DNA of 64,000 bases from DASRSS01 sp963799045 (GTDB lineage Bacteria; Actinomycetota; Actinomycetes; Mycobacteriales; Jatrophihabitantaceae): contig CAWCVN010000001.1 in assembly GCA_963799045.1 (NCBI GenBank), forward strand, positions 186,001-250,000, in the 5' to 3' direction. Shown here piece by piece: positions 16,347 to 26,319 of this stretch. Positions within the stretch are counted from its first letter, which is position 1. Every line of letters begins with the position of its first letter. The position numbers and the translations under genes were made by a program. Below the pieces are notes generated by a model that was not told the origin of the DNA, ran no database searches, and saw only the letters and a program-made list of their open reading frames with translations.

Positions 16347-17801
16347 TCAGTCCAGCCCGTTGGTCGCGATCACCCGCTGGTACCAGCGGCCGGAGTCCTT
16401 GACGGTGCGCTCCTGGGTTGTGAAGTCGACCCGCACGATCCCGAACCGCTTCGAGTAGCCCCATATCCACTCGAAGTTGTCCATCAACGACCAGAGGTAG
16501 TAGCCGCGGACATCGACCCCGGCCGCGATCGCGTCGTGCACGGCGCCGGCATGTCCGTCCAGGTAGGCGACCCGGTCGCTGTCGTGGATCGCGCCGTCGG
16601 CGGCGACCGCGTCGTCGAACGCGGCGCCGTTCTCGGTGACCACCAGCGGTGTATCGGGATAGTCGCGATGCAGCCGTACGAGCAGCTCGGTGAGGCCTGC
16701 GGGCTCGATGACCCAGTTCATCGCCGTCCGCGGGCCCTCCAGCGGCATAGCGTAAGCCAGATCGGTGCCGGGAAACGGCGCCGGCCCCGTGGCTGCCAGC
16801 GGATCGGCTCCCCCGCGCGCCGGGGAACCGCTGCCGTCCGGCGTCGCGGCGCACACCGCCATCGGCGTGTAGTAGTTCACGCCGAGGGCGTCGATCGGGA
16901 CACCGATCAACCCCGCGTCCCCCTCGCGGACGAACGCCCAGTCGGTAACGTGCCGCATGTCCGCCAGCAGGTCGTCCGGGTAGCCCCTGCCGAACACCGG
17001 GTCGAGGAAGATGCGGTTCGCGATCGCGTCCACGTGCCGGGCCGCGTCGCGGTCGGCCGGTGAGTCCGAGGCGGCCCGTACCAGCGCGGGGTTGACCGTG
17101 AGCATGACCTGCCGATCGGCCGGCAGGACGCTGCGCAGGGCGGACGTGCCCAGACCGTGCGCGAGGTTCAGGTGGTGCGCCGCGGCCAGCCCGTCGGCGA
17201 GGCTGGTGCGACCGGGGGCGTGCATGCCGGCCGCGTAGCCCAGGAAGGCCGAGCACCACGGCTCGTTGAGCGTGATGAACGTCTTGACCCGGTCGCCGAG
17301 CGCCTGCCCGACGACCTGCGCGTACTCGGCGAAGCGAGCGGCGGTCTCGCGGTTCGTCCAGCCCCCGGCGTCTTCCAGGGGCTGCGGCAGGTCCCAGTGG
17401 TACAGCGTGACGGCCGGATCGATCTGATGTTCCAGAAGCTGGTCGACCAGGCGGGAGTAGAAGTCCAGGCCGGCTCGGTTGACCTCGCCCGAGCCCGTGG
17501 GCACGATCCGCGGCCAGGCCACCGAGAACCGGTAGGACTGCAGGCCGAGCTCGGCCATCAACGCGACGTCCTCGGCCACGCGGTGGTAGTGGTCGCAGGC
17601 CACGTCCCCGGTGTCGCCGGCCAGCACCTTGCCCGGCGTGTGGCTGAACGTGTCCCAGATGGACGGCTTTCGGCCGTCCTCGGCGGGGGCCCCCTCGATC
17701 TGGTAGGCGGCGGTCGCCGCGCCCCAGACGAACGACGCCGGGAAGCGCCGGGCCCGGGTCGCCATGGACGCGCCGGCGCGCGCGGTTTCGGTCGTCTTCA
17801 T
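16347..17801 (-). CDS. GH1 beta-glucosidase
   Basis: The 484-residue protein is a family 1 glycoside hydrolase that removes non-reducing beta-linked sugars. It has the family's N-terminal signature FPASFVWGAATAAYQIEG near residues 20-37. The acid/base glutamate lies in FITLNEPW near residue 180, the nucleophile glutamate in VVTENGAAF near 380, and the aglycone-site tryptophans in SLMDNFEWIWGYSKRFG near 425-441. No signal peptide is seen, so it is probably cytoplasmic. The ATG at 17801 follows a GAGGAG site. A later ATG at 17765 would trim 12 residues. No sugar transporter or LacI regulator lies next to it. Confidence 0.92.
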   Translation of the reverse strand: MKTTETARAGASMATRARRFPASFVWGAATAAYQIEGAPAEDGRKPSIWDTFSHTPGKVLAGDTGDVACDHYHRVAEDVALMAELGLQSYRFSVAWPRIVPTGSGEVNRAGLDFYSRLVDQLLEHQIDPAVTLYHWDLPQPLEDAGGWTNRETAARFAEYAQVVGQALGDRVKTFITLNEPWCSAFLGYAAGMHAPGRTSLADGLAAAHHLNLAHGLGTSALRSVLPADRQVMLTVNPALVRAASDSPADRDAARHVDAIANRIFLDPVFGRGYPDDLLADMRHVTDWAFVREGDAGLIGVPIDALGVNYYTPMAVCAATPDGSGSPARGGADPLAATGPAPFPGTDLAYAMPLEGPRTAMNWVIEPAGLTELLVRLHRDYPDTPLVVTENGAAFDDAVAADGAIHDSDRVAYLDGHAGAVHDAIAAGVDVRGYYLWSLMDNFEWIWGYSKRFGIVRVDFTTQERTVKDSGRWYQRVIATNGLD

Positions 17802-18048
17802 GGTGATGAGGCTCCTCGAGCGGGCGGACGGCATGCCGGGCTGCGGCTGCGCTCGTAGCCGCAGTCTATTCTGTGGCGGACCGGGTGCCGGCCGGCGCCT
17901 CGTCGTCTGGCACAATAGGCGGTCGAGTACCGGCCGGTTGCGGACCCTCTCCCCGTTTCCGGCCTGTCCACCCCGGCGCCTGGCAACGGCGAACCCCACC
18001 GACGATGCCGAGCGCGCCTGCGAACACAAGTCTGGAGCACCCACACCA

Positions 18049-18618
18049 GTGGCAACCAAGATCAAGCTCATGCGTCTGGGCAAGATGCGCGAGCCGCACT
18101 ATCGCATCGTCGTCGCAGACGCGCGTACCAAGCGGGACGGCCGGTCGATCGAGACGATCGGCGAGTACCACCCCAAGAGCGATCCGTCGGTCATCCGTGT
18201 CGACGGTGAGCGCGTGGCGTACTGGCTCGGCGTCGGCGCGCAGCCGACCGAGGCCGTGGCCGCGATCTTGAAGGTCACCGGCGACTGGCAGAAGTTCAAG
18301 GGCGAGCCAGCCCCCGCGCCGATGAAGCTCGCCGAGCCCAAGCCCGACAAGCGGGTCCTGTTCGACGCGGCGCTGGCCGCGGCCGGCGGTGAGCCGGACG
18401 CCGAGGCCACCACGCCGAAGAAGCGCGCCGCCAAGGCGACGAAGAAGGCCTCGGACACGGCGTTGGACAAGGCGTCGGACAAGGCGTCGGACAAGGCCTC
18501 GGACCGGGGCCCCGACAGCGCTGCTGATGGCTCCGAGGCGCAGGCACCCGCAGACGCACCGGAGGCGCCGGCAGCCGCGGAGGCAAGCCCGCAGGCCGCC
18601 GAGTCGTCGGAGGGCTAG
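18049..18618 (+). CDS. rpsP: 30S ribosomal protein S16 with long low-complexity tail
   Basis: The first 85 or so residues are canonical S16 (VKIRL-type start MATKIKLMRLGKMREPHYRIVVADAR, then IGEYHPKSDP and the ALKVTGDW region). The protein then runs to 189 residues with an Ala/Lys/Asp/Glu-rich tail that includes a DKAS repeat in triplicate near residues 142-153. Actinobacterial S16 proteins often carry such tails, but this is on the long side. The start is a GTG at 18049 after a GGAG site. It is the first gene of the rpsP-khpA-rimM-trmD operon, and khpA begins directly after the stop. Confidence 0.96.
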   Translation: MATKIKLMRLGKMREPHYRIVVADARTKRDGRSIETIGEYHPKSDPSVIRVDGERVAYWLGVGAQPTEAVAAILKVTGDWQKFKGEPAPAPMKLAEPKPDKRVLFDAALAAAGGEPDAEATTPKKRAAKATKKASDTALDKASDKASDKASDRGPDSAADGSEAQAPADAPEAPAAAEASPQAAESSEG

Positions 18619-18855
18619 GTGCTCGAGGAGGCGCTCGAACACCTGGTGCGCGGCATCGTCGATCATCCGGACGACGTCCGCGTCGACCTGGTCGACAACC
18701 GGCGGGGCCAGCGTCTGGAGGTGCGGGTGCACCCCGAAGACCTGGGCCGGGTGATCGGCCGCAGCGGCCGGACCGCCAAGGCGCTGCGGCAGGTCATGCA
18801 GGGCATCGGCGGTAAGGGGATCCGCGTCGACGTCGTCGACGTCGACCGCCACTGA
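18619..18855 (+). CDS. khpA: KH-domain RNA-binding protein KhpA
   Basis: The 78-residue protein is a single KH domain with the GRVIGRSGRTAKALRQVM loop near residues 43-60, where GXXG-type residues contact RNA. KhpA forms a dimer with KhpB in many Gram-positive bacteria and is linked to cell-size and RNA regulation. It always sits between rpsP and rimM in actinobacteria, as here. The GTG start follows the rpsP stop with no gap, which indicates coupled translation. Confidence 0.93.
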   Translation: MLEEALEHLVRGIVDHPDDVRVDLVDNRRGQRLEVRVHPEDLGRVIGRSGRTAKALRQVMQGIGGKGIRVDVVDVDRH

Positions 18856-18861
18856 CACCAG

Positions 18862-19418
18862 GTGAGCAACTCACGCGAAGAGGCTGCCGTCGGGGACGCG
18901 ATGGTCGATGAGCAGATAACCGTCGGTCGTGTCGGGCCTGCCCGCGGGGTACGTGGTGACGTGTTCGTCGAACCGTGGACCGACGTCCCCGAGGAGCGGT
19001 TCGCGCCCGGCGCGGTATTACGGACCGACCCGGCCGGTGCCGGGCCGCTGACCGTCGACACGATGTCACTCGTCGGCGGCAAGTTGGTGGTCCGCTTCGC
19101 CGGCGTCGCCGACCGCGAGGCGGCAGCGAGCCCTGCGGGGCGTGCGCCTGGTCATCCCGGCGGCCGAACGGCCTCCGCTGGAGGATCCGGACGAGTTCTA
19201 CGACACCGACCTGGTGGGCCTGGCTGCTCGCGCGGTCGACGGCGCGGACCTCGGCCCGGTCCAGCGAGGTCGTGCACGCAGGCGGGGCCGACTACCTGGT
19301 GCTGCGCATCGACGGGCTCGAGCGGCTGGTGCCGTTCGTTGCCGCCGTCGTGCCGCGGGTGGACCTCGCCGCCGGGATCGTCGAGATCGACGCGCCGCAG
19401 GGGCTGTTCGAGCTGTGA
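18862..19418 (+). CDS. rimM: Ribosome maturation factor RimM, reading frame broken
   Basis: RimM binds S19 and helps mature the 30S subunit. The N-terminal barrel (ITVGRVGPARGVRGDVFVEPWTD) and the PRC-barrel end (LVLRIDG to VEIDAPQGLFEL) are clear but lie in different frames. Extra bases near 19129 and 19264 shift the frame twice. Removing them gives a continuous normal-length protein. The stop overlaps the trmD GTG (GTGA). Because the gene is essential-like and both halves are conserved, sequence error is more likely than decay. Confidence 0.85.
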
Positions 19419-20255
19419 GCGCGCCACTGCGGCTCGACGTCGTCACGATCTTCCCCGACTACCTCGCGCCGTTGCGTCAGTCGCTGCTGGGCAAGGCGAT
19501 CGAGCGCGGGCCAGGTCGAGGTCCGGGTGCACGATCTGCGGCGCTGGACCGACGACGTGCACCGCACCGTCGACGACACGCCCTACGGCGGCGGGCCCGG
19601 CATGGTGATGCTCGCCGAGCCGTGGGGCCGTGCGTTGGACGAACTGGCGCCCGCCGAGGCAGCGCAGCCCCGGCTGGTCGTGCCCAGCCCGGCCGGCCGG
19701 CCGTTCACCCAGGCGATGGCCGCCGAGTTGGCCGCACGAGCCGTGGCTGCTGTTCGCCTGCGGGCGCTACGAGGGCATCGACGCCCGGGTGCACCGAATA
19801 CGCCGGCGCAGCGAATGCGCGTCGACGAGGTCAGCCTCGGCGACTACGTGCTGGCCGGCGGAGAGGTAGCCGTCCTGGTCATCGTCGAGGCGCTGTCCCG
19901 GTTGCTGCCGGGAGTGCTCGGCAACGCCCGGTCGGCGGTCGACGATTCGTTCGCGGCCGGGCCGGGTGGGCTGCTGGAGGCGCCCGCGTACACCAAGCCG
20001 GCCTCCTGGCGCGGCCTGGACGTCCCGGCAGTCCTGCTGTCCGGCAACCACGGCGCGATCGCCCGCTGGCGGGCCGAGCGCTCGCGGGAACGAACCGCGC
20101 AGCGCCGCCCCGACCTGCTGCACCTGAGGGGTGGGCGCGACCGGTTTCGCCTCGCGGGCAGGTCGCGGTATGGCATCATCGTGTGGTTGCCCGTCCGTGC
20201 ACACGCGTGCGGGAATCCCGCGATTCGTCGGCAGCCTGAGCGCGTACGAGCGTGA
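19415..20255 (+). CDS. trmD: tRNA (guanine-37-N1)-methyltransferase, reading frame broken
   Basis: TrmD methylates G37 of tRNAs that read CNN codons. The start (LRLDVVTIFPDYLAPLRQSLLGKAI), TPYGGGPGMVM, FACGRYEGIDARV, SLGDYVLAGGE and PAYTKPASWRG motifs of the trefoil-knot fold are all present but spread over three frames. One-base insertions are seen near 19512, 19737, 19795 and 19805. The true end may be a TGA at 20125-20127, reached if one more extra base near 20124 is removed. The open frame otherwise runs to 20255. The frame is probably intact in the organism. Confidence 0.83.
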
Positions 20256-20314
20256 TCCGGCGCAATGGCGTGCGGGAACGAGACGTAACGACCGCAAGAG
20301 GAAGCGAAGCCGAG

Positions 20315-20671
20315 ATGAACACCCTCGACACCCTGGACGCCGAGTCGCTGCGCAGCGATGTGCCCGACTTCCGTCCCGGCGACACGCTGAAGGTGCACGT
20401 TCGCGTCATCGAGGGCACCCGCTCCCGCATCCAGGTGTTCCAGGGTGCGGTCATCCGCCGTCAGGGCGGCGGCATCCGCGAGACGTTCACGGTCCGCAAG
20501 GAGAGCTACGGCGTCGGCGTCGAGCGCACCTTCCCGGTGCACACGCCGGTGATCGAGAAGATCGAGGTCGTGACCCGCGGCGACGTGCGGCGGGCCAAGC
20601 TGTACTACCTGCGCGACCTTCGCGGCAAGAAGGCGAAGATCAAGGAGAAGCGCGAGACCTCCGCGCGCTGA
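20315..20671 (+). CDS. rplS: 50S ribosomal protein L19
   Basis: The 118-residue protein matches L19 throughout. It has VPDFRPGDTLKVHVRVIEG near residues 14-32, IQVFQGAVIRRQGGGIRETFTVRK and the C-terminal KLYYLRDLRGKKAKIKEKR. L19 lies at the 30S-50S interface. I chose the ATG at 20315 because upstream residues in the same frame do not match the family, and purine-rich sequence precedes it. It is intact although its neighbours on both sides have broken frames. Confidence 0.95.
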   Translation: MNTLDTLDAESLRSDVPDFRPGDTLKVHVRVIEGTRSRIQVFQGAVIRRQGGGIRETFTVRKESYGVGVERTFPVHTPVIEKIEVVTRGDVRRAKLYYLRDLRGKKAKIKEKRETSAR

Positions 20672-20680
20672 CCCTCGCTG

Positions 20681-21897
20681 GTGGCACGCGACGACAATCC
20701 CGGCGAGCCGACGGAGCTCGAGCGAGGCCTCCCGCGACTCCCGCAACGACGACGAACTCGCCGACGAGCTGGAGTTCGAGCAGGCCTTAGACGACACCGG
20801 CGGCACACCAGCGCGGCGGCGTCGCGGGCACCGGCCCCGTGGACAGCGATGAGCGCTGCGCCGATCCGCGTGCCGACCCGCCGCTCGGCCCGCGGCACTC
20901 CGCGCCGGCGCTCGGCCGCACCGGATGAGAATCTGCGCGACGCGCTCCGAGGCGGGGACGCCGCGCACCGGCCCGGACGGCGAGCCGACAGCAGACGGGT
21001 CCGGGCGCGACAAGGTCAGGAAGGACCGAGCCAAGAAAAGGCGCCCTGGTGGGAGCTGCCGGCCCTGGTCGCGATCGCGATCGTGGTCGCGGTGCTGGTC
21101 AAGAGCGTTCCTGATCCAGCCGTTCTACATCCCGTCGCAGTCGATGGAGAAGACGCTGCACGGCTGCCCGGGCTGCTCCGGCGACCGGATCCTGGTCAAC
21201 AAGCTCGTCTACGACTTCCGCGACCCACACCCCGGCGACATCGTCGTCTTCCACGCGCCGCCGGGCTGGAACGATGAGCCGGCCACCAAACCTCCCAGCA
21301 ACCCGGTGCTGCGCGTCGATCCGCGGCTTCGGCCAGCTGATCGGCTTCGTGCCCCCGGACGGCCTGGTGCTGGTCAAACGGGTGATCGCCGTGGGCGGGC
21401 AGACGGTGAAGGGCGACGCCGACGGCAACGTCTACGTCTCCGACAACGGGCCGAACGGCACCTACCGCAAGCTGAACGAGCCGTTCGTCTTCGAAGACGG
21501 CCCCGATTCGCATGCCCAGTTCGGCCCGGTGACGGTGCCGAAGGGGCGGCTGTGGGTGATGGGTGATCACCGCAACGACTCGGCCGACTCGCGCTACCAC
21601 TGCGACCTCGCCGGCAGCGGCGACCGAACGTCGGCGCCGAGCTGCAACCCGATGACCAGCACGGTCCCGGTCAGCGACGTCATCGGCAAGGCGTTCGTGA
21701 TCGCGTGGCCGCCGTCGCGCTGGCGCACGCTCGGCACGCCGGCGACCTTCAAGCACGCCGCGATGGCCGACCGGCGGCGCCTGCCCGCGCCGCCGGAGCG
21801 GTCGTGGCGACCGTGCCGCTGTGGCTGGTGCGTCGCCGGCGCCGCCGGCGCGCGGTCGCGGGTCGGGCGGGTCGCCGCGCGCCGGCCGGGCGCGTAA
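20681..21897 (+). CDS. lepB: Signal peptidase I, reading frame broken
   Basis: This type I signal peptidase cleaves Sec and Tat signal peptides. A disordered N-terminal region is followed by a transmembrane helix (LPALVAIAIVVAVLVK). The catalytic serine is in YIPSQSMEKTL near 21140, the lysine in LVLVKRVIAVGGQTV near 21380, and GDHRNDSADSRYH near 21565. The C terminus has a second hydrophobic stretch (VVATVPLWLV) in another frame. At least six one-base shifts occur, near 20723, 20800, 20961, 21035, 21104 and 21322, with one more near 21780. The one at 21035 is a missing base. The GTG at 20681 is the likely start. Confidence 0.83.
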
Positions 21898-21911
21898 CGT
21901 CAGGGTCGGTC

Positions 21912-22608
21912 ATGGCTCGACGAAGTCGCGCCCGCCGCGACCGCGCTGTTCGCCCCGCCGCGGCTGGTGGTCCGGCGCGACGCCGGGCTGTCGGCCTACG
22001 AGGCGGCGTTGCGCGCGCCGGGTTCGAGCTGCGTCGCCGGGGCCGACGAGGCCGGCCGGGGCGCCTGCGCCGGCCCGCTGGTCGTCGCCGCCTGCATCCT
22101 GCCGCGCGGCCGCCGCGGCGAGATCGACGGGCTGACCGACTCCAAGCTGCTGACCGCCGGCCGTGCGCGAGCGGCTCTACGACGAGGTGCTCGGCCCGCG
22201 CGCTGGCGTACTCGGTGGTGGTCGTCCCCGCGGCCGAGATCGACGCGTTCGGGCTGCACGTGGCCAACCTGGCCGGGATGCGGCGGGCGCTGTCCACCCT
22301 GATCCCGGCGGCCGACTACGCGCTGACCGACGGGTTCCCGGTGCCCGGGATCGGCGTGCCGGCGACCGCGGTATGGAAGGGCGACGCCACGGTGGCCTGC
22401 ATCGCGGCCGCCTCGATCCTGGCCAAGGTGACCCGGGACCGGATCATGGGCGAGCTGCGACGAGCGGTGTCCGCAGTACGAGTTCGCCAAGCACAAGGGC
22501 TACGTCACCCCGGAGCACGCCGCACGCGCTGCGGCGGCAGCGGGCCGTGCCCGAACACCGGCGCCGATACGTCAACGTCCGGCGCGGGCGCTGCGGCTGG
22601 GGCTCTGA
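21912..22608 (+). CDS. rnhB: Ribonuclease HII, reading frame broken
   Basis: RNase HII cuts RNA within RNA/DNA hybrids. Conserved blocks are CVAGADEAGRGACAGPLVVAA (first catalytic Asp-Glu), LTDSKLLT, the ATVACIAAASILAKVTRDRIM block with a catalytic Asp, and YEFAKHKGYVTPEHAA. They lie in different frames because of extra bases near 21939, 22161, 22197, 22461 and 22532. The last block ends in RRYVNVRR, and the stop is probably the TGA at 22606-22608, although the final junction is unclear. Confidence 0.82.
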
Positions 22609-22704
22609 CACGGTGGGCGACGAATGGCCCGTAGGACTCATCGAGCACGTGCGCCTGAGGTCGAGCGAGATCGATGAGCGCGGTCGAACGGGTGACCGGC
22701 GTCG

Positions 22705-23045
22705 ATGAGCGCCGAGGATCTCGAGAACTACGAGACCGAGATGGAGCTGCAGCTCTACCGCGAGTACCGGGACATCGCGCCCAGTTCAGCTACGTCGTCG
22801 AGACCGAGCGGCGCTTCTACCTGACCAACGAGGTGGAGCTGGTGCCCCGCAACGCCGACGGCGAGGTCTACTTCGAGGTCACCATGCGCGACGCGTGGGT
22901 GTGGGACATGTACCGGCCGGCGCGGTTCGTCAAGACCGTGCGGGTCGCTGACGTTCAAGGACGTCAACATCGAGGAGCTGGACAAGCCGGACCTGGAGCT
23001 GCCCCGGCGGCGAGGGCCGAGCGGTTTCGCGGCTTCGGCCACTGA
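22705..23045 (+). CDS. DUF2469 protein, reading frame broken
   Basis: This small acidic protein is conserved in actinobacteria next to rnhB and yraN, exactly as here. The family sequence is easily followed: MSAEDLENYETEMELQLYREYRDI, then FSYVVETERRFYLTNEVELVPRN, VWDMYRPARFVK and LTFKDVNIEELDKPDLELP. A missing base near 22782 and extra bases near 22946 and 23000 break it. The function is unknown. The ATG at 22705 matches the family start. Confidence 0.82.
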
Positions 23046-23129
23046 CGCCGTCCACAGCCCGCCCGCCCGTCCACAACCAGCCGGTAGACCGCCGGCCGCG
23101 CGTCGCGCCCCGCCCGCCACGCTGGGCCG

Positions 23130-23496
23130 ATGAAGGTCAAGGACGCCGTCGGCCGCTTCGGTGAGGAGCTCGCCGCCCGGCAGCTCACCGCGGCCGGGCT
23201 GCAGGTGGTCGAACGCAACTGGCGCTGCGCGCGACGGGCGAGCTCGACATCGTCGCCCGTGAGGGTGACGCGGTGGTGTTCGTCGAGGTCAAGACGCGCA
23301 GTCACGCTCGCGTTCGGCACGCCGGCCGAGGCGGTCACGCCGGTCAAGGCGGCCCGCATCCACCGGTTGGCGATGCGCTGGCTGGACGAACACCGGGCGC
23401 AGGGTCGGCTGGCCGGCCATCCGCTTCGACGTGGTCGCGGTGGTGCGGCTCGCGCCCGGCGGGCCGTCCGTGCAGCACCTGCGCGGGGCGTTCTGA
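23130..23496 (+). CDS. yraN: YraN/UPF0102 endonuclease-like protein, reading frame broken
   Basis: The family has a restriction-endonuclease-like fold near the dprA-comM competence genes. Visible blocks are GRFGEELAARQLTAAGLQVVERNWR, then GELDIVAREGDAVVFVEVKTRS with the PD-(D/E)xK-type Glu/Asp/Lys residues, and FDVVAVVRL near the end. Extra bases near 23227, 23239, 23310 and 23421 break the frame. The stop TGA overlaps the comM ATG (TGATG). The biochemical role is unproven in the family. Confidence 0.82.
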
Positions 23497-25040
23497 TGGC
23501 CGCTCGCCATCACCCTCGGCGTCGCGCTGAGCCGGCATGACCGGCCAGCCGGTCGAGATCCAGGCCGACGTGTCGGCCGGGGTGCCGGGCCTGTCGTTCA
23601 CCGGGCTCGCCGACACCTCGGTCGTGCGAGTCGCGTGACCGGATGCGGTCGGCGATGGGCAACTGCGGTTTGGAGTGGCCCAACCGCAAAGTCACCCTCG
23701 CGCTGTTGCCGGCGGACGTGCGCAAGGTGGGCTCGCGCTTCGACCTGGCGATGGCCGTCGCCGTGCTGGCGGCGGCGAGCAGATCCCCGGCCGACGAGCT
23801 GCCGCGCGACCGTCTGGCTCGCCGAACTCGGCCTCGACGGCCGGCTGCGGCCGATCCGGGGCGTGCTGCCGGCCGTCCTGGCCGCGCAGCGGGCCGGCGT
23901 GCAGCGGGTGGTCGTCGCCGAGCGGCAACGCGGCCGAGGCGGCGCTGGTCGACGGCGTCGAGGTCCGTGCGGCGCACGGCCTCGACGACATCGTCGGCTG
24001 GCTGCGCGGCGACGGCGCCGCGCCGCCGCTGGCCGAAGCCGCCGACGAGGTCCGAGGACAGCCCGAGCGCGCGGTCGACCTCGCCGACGTCGCCGGCCAG
24101 ACCCCGGCGAAGCGGGCGCTCGAGGTCGCCGCGGCCGGCGGCCACCACCTGTGCCTGGTCGGCCCACCCGGGGCGGGCAAGACGATGCTGGCCGAGCGGC
24201 TGCCCGGCCTGCTGCCGCCGCTCGACGATGCAGCCGCGCTGGAGGTCACCGCGGTCCACTCGGTGGCCGGGCGGCTGCCCGAGCGGGCCCGGCTGATCCG
24301 CCGCCCGCCGCTGCAGGCGCCGCACCACACCGCGTCGGTCGCCGCGCTGGTCGGCGGCGGCACGCACCTGGCCCGGCCGGGCGCGATCTCGCTGGCGCAC
24401 CACGGCGTGCTCTTCCTCGACGAGGCGGCCGAGTTCGCGCTCCCGCACCCTCGAGGCCCTCCGCCAGCCGCTGGAGGGCGGCGTGGTCACGCTGCACCGC
24501 AGCGGCGGGGCGGTGCACTATCCGGCCCGGTTCCTGCTCGTGCTGGCCGCCAACCCTTGCCCCTGCGGCGGGCGCGGGCACGAGTGCGAGTGCGCTCCGC
24601 AGGCCCGGCGCCGCTACCGCCAGCGGCTGTCCGGACCGCTGCTGGACCGCGTCGACGTGCGGGTCGGCCGTCGACCCTGTTCCGCATGCCGAGTTGTTCG
24701 GCGACGCCGGGGCCAGCGAGACGATCCGCGGTGGTGTCCGCCCGGGTGCGGGCGGCCCGTGCCGCGGCGGCTCGAACGCTGGCGCGGCACTACGTGGCGC
24801 ACGAACGCCGACGTCCCCGGCGCGGCGCTGCGCAGCACGCGGTGGGCGCTGCCCCCGGCGTCGCTGGCCCCGGCCCGGGGCCACTTGCAACGCGGCCAGC
24901 TCAGTGCGCGCGGCTTCGACCGCGTGCTCCGGCTCGCCTGGACCATCGCCGACCTCGGCGGCCGCACGGTCCCCGCCGTCGGGGACGTCGGCGAGGCGCT
25001 GTACTTCCGCACCGGCCAGGCCCAGCCGTGGGCGGCGTGA
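23496..25040 (+). CDS. comM: YifB/ComM-type Mg chelatase-like AAA+ ATPase, reading frame broken
   Basis: ComM-like proteins are helicase-type AAA+ ATPases used in DNA uptake and recombination. Visible parts are an N-terminal Lon-like fold (LGLSFTGLADTSV-type, EWPNRKVTLALLPAD), Walker A VGPPGAGKTMLAERL near 24160, Walker B VLFLDEAAEF near 24410, NPCPCGGRG near 24555 and SGPLLDRVDV near 24630. About nine extra bases (near 23505, 23531, 23629, 23811, 23925, 24450, 24672, 24731 and 24770) scatter it over three frames. Rejoined, it is about 500 residues, normal for the family. dprA follows 12 bases later. Confidence 0.83.
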
Positions 25041-25052
25041 CGGGGACATGCG

Positions 25053-26312
25053 ATGAGCGGTCCGATCGACGACGAGGTGCTGCTGGCGCGGGCCTACCTG
25101 AGCCGGGTCAGCGAGCCGGCCAACCTCGACGTCTGGGCGTTAGTGCGCGACACCGGCCCGGTTCAGGCGGCGCGCGCGATCCGGGCCGGACGGGTGCCCG
25201 ATCCGGTGCACGCGGCCACCGAGTCCCGGCGCGCCGGCGATCCCGAAGCCGACCTGGAGGCCGCAGCGCGCTGCGGGCTGCGGCTGGTGACGCCCGAGTG
25301 CGACGACTGGCCGCACTTCGCGTTGTCCGCGCTCGAACACACCGGGGCGCAGCTGTGGGCGCGGGCACGCAAGCGGGACGCGGCGCAGGCGCGGGAGCCA
25401 GCAACGACCCCAGGAACCGAACAGCGCCGCACCGGTGCACTGGTCCCGCCGCTGGCGTTGTGGGCGCGTGGGCCGCTCGAACTCGCTCCGCTCGGCGTCC
25501 GCTCGGTCGGCATCGTCGGCGCGCGGGCGGCGACCCCGTACGGCGTGCAGGTCAGTTCGGAGCTGGCCTTCGGCCTGGCCACCGCCGGTGTCGTCGTCGT
25601 CTCCGGCGGCGCCTACGGCATCGATGCCGCCGCGCACCGCGCGGCGCTGGCGGCCGGCGGGTCGACGGTGCTGGTCTCGGCCGGCGGGCTGGACCGGCCC
25701 TACCCGCCCGGCAACGCCTCGCTGTTCACGCGGGTCGGCGAGGCGGGTCTGCTGCTGTCCGAGAGCCCGCCGGGGTGCGCACCGCAGCGGCACCGGTTCT
25801 TGAGCCGCAACCGGCTCATCGCCGCGTTGGCGACCGGCACGGTGGTCGTGGAGGCGGCCAAGCGATCGGGCGCCCGCAACACCGCGGGTCACTGCCAGGC
25901 GCTGCAGCGCCCGCTCATGGCGGTGCCGGGCCCGATCACCTCGCCGATGTCGGTCGGCTGCCACCAGCTGATCAACGGGCTCGGGGCGAGCCTGGTCGGT
26001 TCGGTGGCCGAGGTGCTGTCCGTGGTGGGCGGGATCGGCGAGACCATGGCCGGTGCGGACGGCGAACTGGCCGCGGACGGCGGCGATGTCCGCGCCGCGC
26101 TCGACGACCTGGACCCGGTCGCCCGCCAGGTGTTCGAGGGGTTACCCGCGCGCCGCTTCGCCCGGCCGGACGAGATCGCGGTGCGCTCGGGTGTGCCGCC
26201 GCTCGAGGTGATCCGGGCGCTACCCACCCTCGAGCTGGCCGGCCTGGCCGAGGTCGGCGACGCCGGTTCCCGTGTCGCCGTGCGGCCGCGGCGGCCCGCA
26301 CCGGCCGGTTGA
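25053..26312 (+). CDS. dprA: DNA-processing protein DprA
   Basis: The 419-residue protein protects single-stranded DNA and loads RecA. The Rossmann-like core has SVGIVGARAATPYG near residue 150, VVSGGAYGIDAAAHRAAL near 180, and FLSRNRLIAALATGTVVVEAAKRSGA near 249-274. A C-terminal winged-helix domain follows (DPVARQVFEGLPARRFARPDEIAVRSGV). An Arg/Ala-rich insert near residues 110-130 is unusual but in frame. The frame is clean, so the tract of frameshifts ends before this gene. It lies in the yraN-comM-dprA group. Confidence 0.93.
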   Translation: MSGPIDDEVLLARAYLSRVSEPANLDVWALVRDTGPVQAARAIRAGRVPDPVHAATESRRAGDPEADLEAAARCGLRLVTPECDDWPHFALSALEHTGAQLWARARKRDAAQAREPATTPGTEQRRTGALVPPLALWARGPLELAPLGVRSVGIVGARAATPYGVQVSSELAFGLATAGVVVVSGGAYGIDAAAHRAALAAGGSTVLVSAGGLDRPYPPGNASLFTRVGEAGLLLSESPPGCAPQRHRFLSRNRLIAALATGTVVVEAAKRSGARNTAGHCQALQRPLMAVPGPITSPMSVGCHQLINGLGASLVGSVAEVLSVVGGIGETMAGADGELAADGGDVRAALDDLDPVARQVFEGLPARRFARPDEIAVRSGVPPLEVIRALPTLELAGLAEVGDAGSRVAVRPRRPAPAG

Positions 26313-26319
26313 CCTGCGC

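Noticed and set aside
19120..24800. Programmed frameshifting as the cause of the split genes
   Set aside because: There are too many sites, no slippery heptamers or shared signals, and essential genes would need several shifts each. Sequence error fits better.
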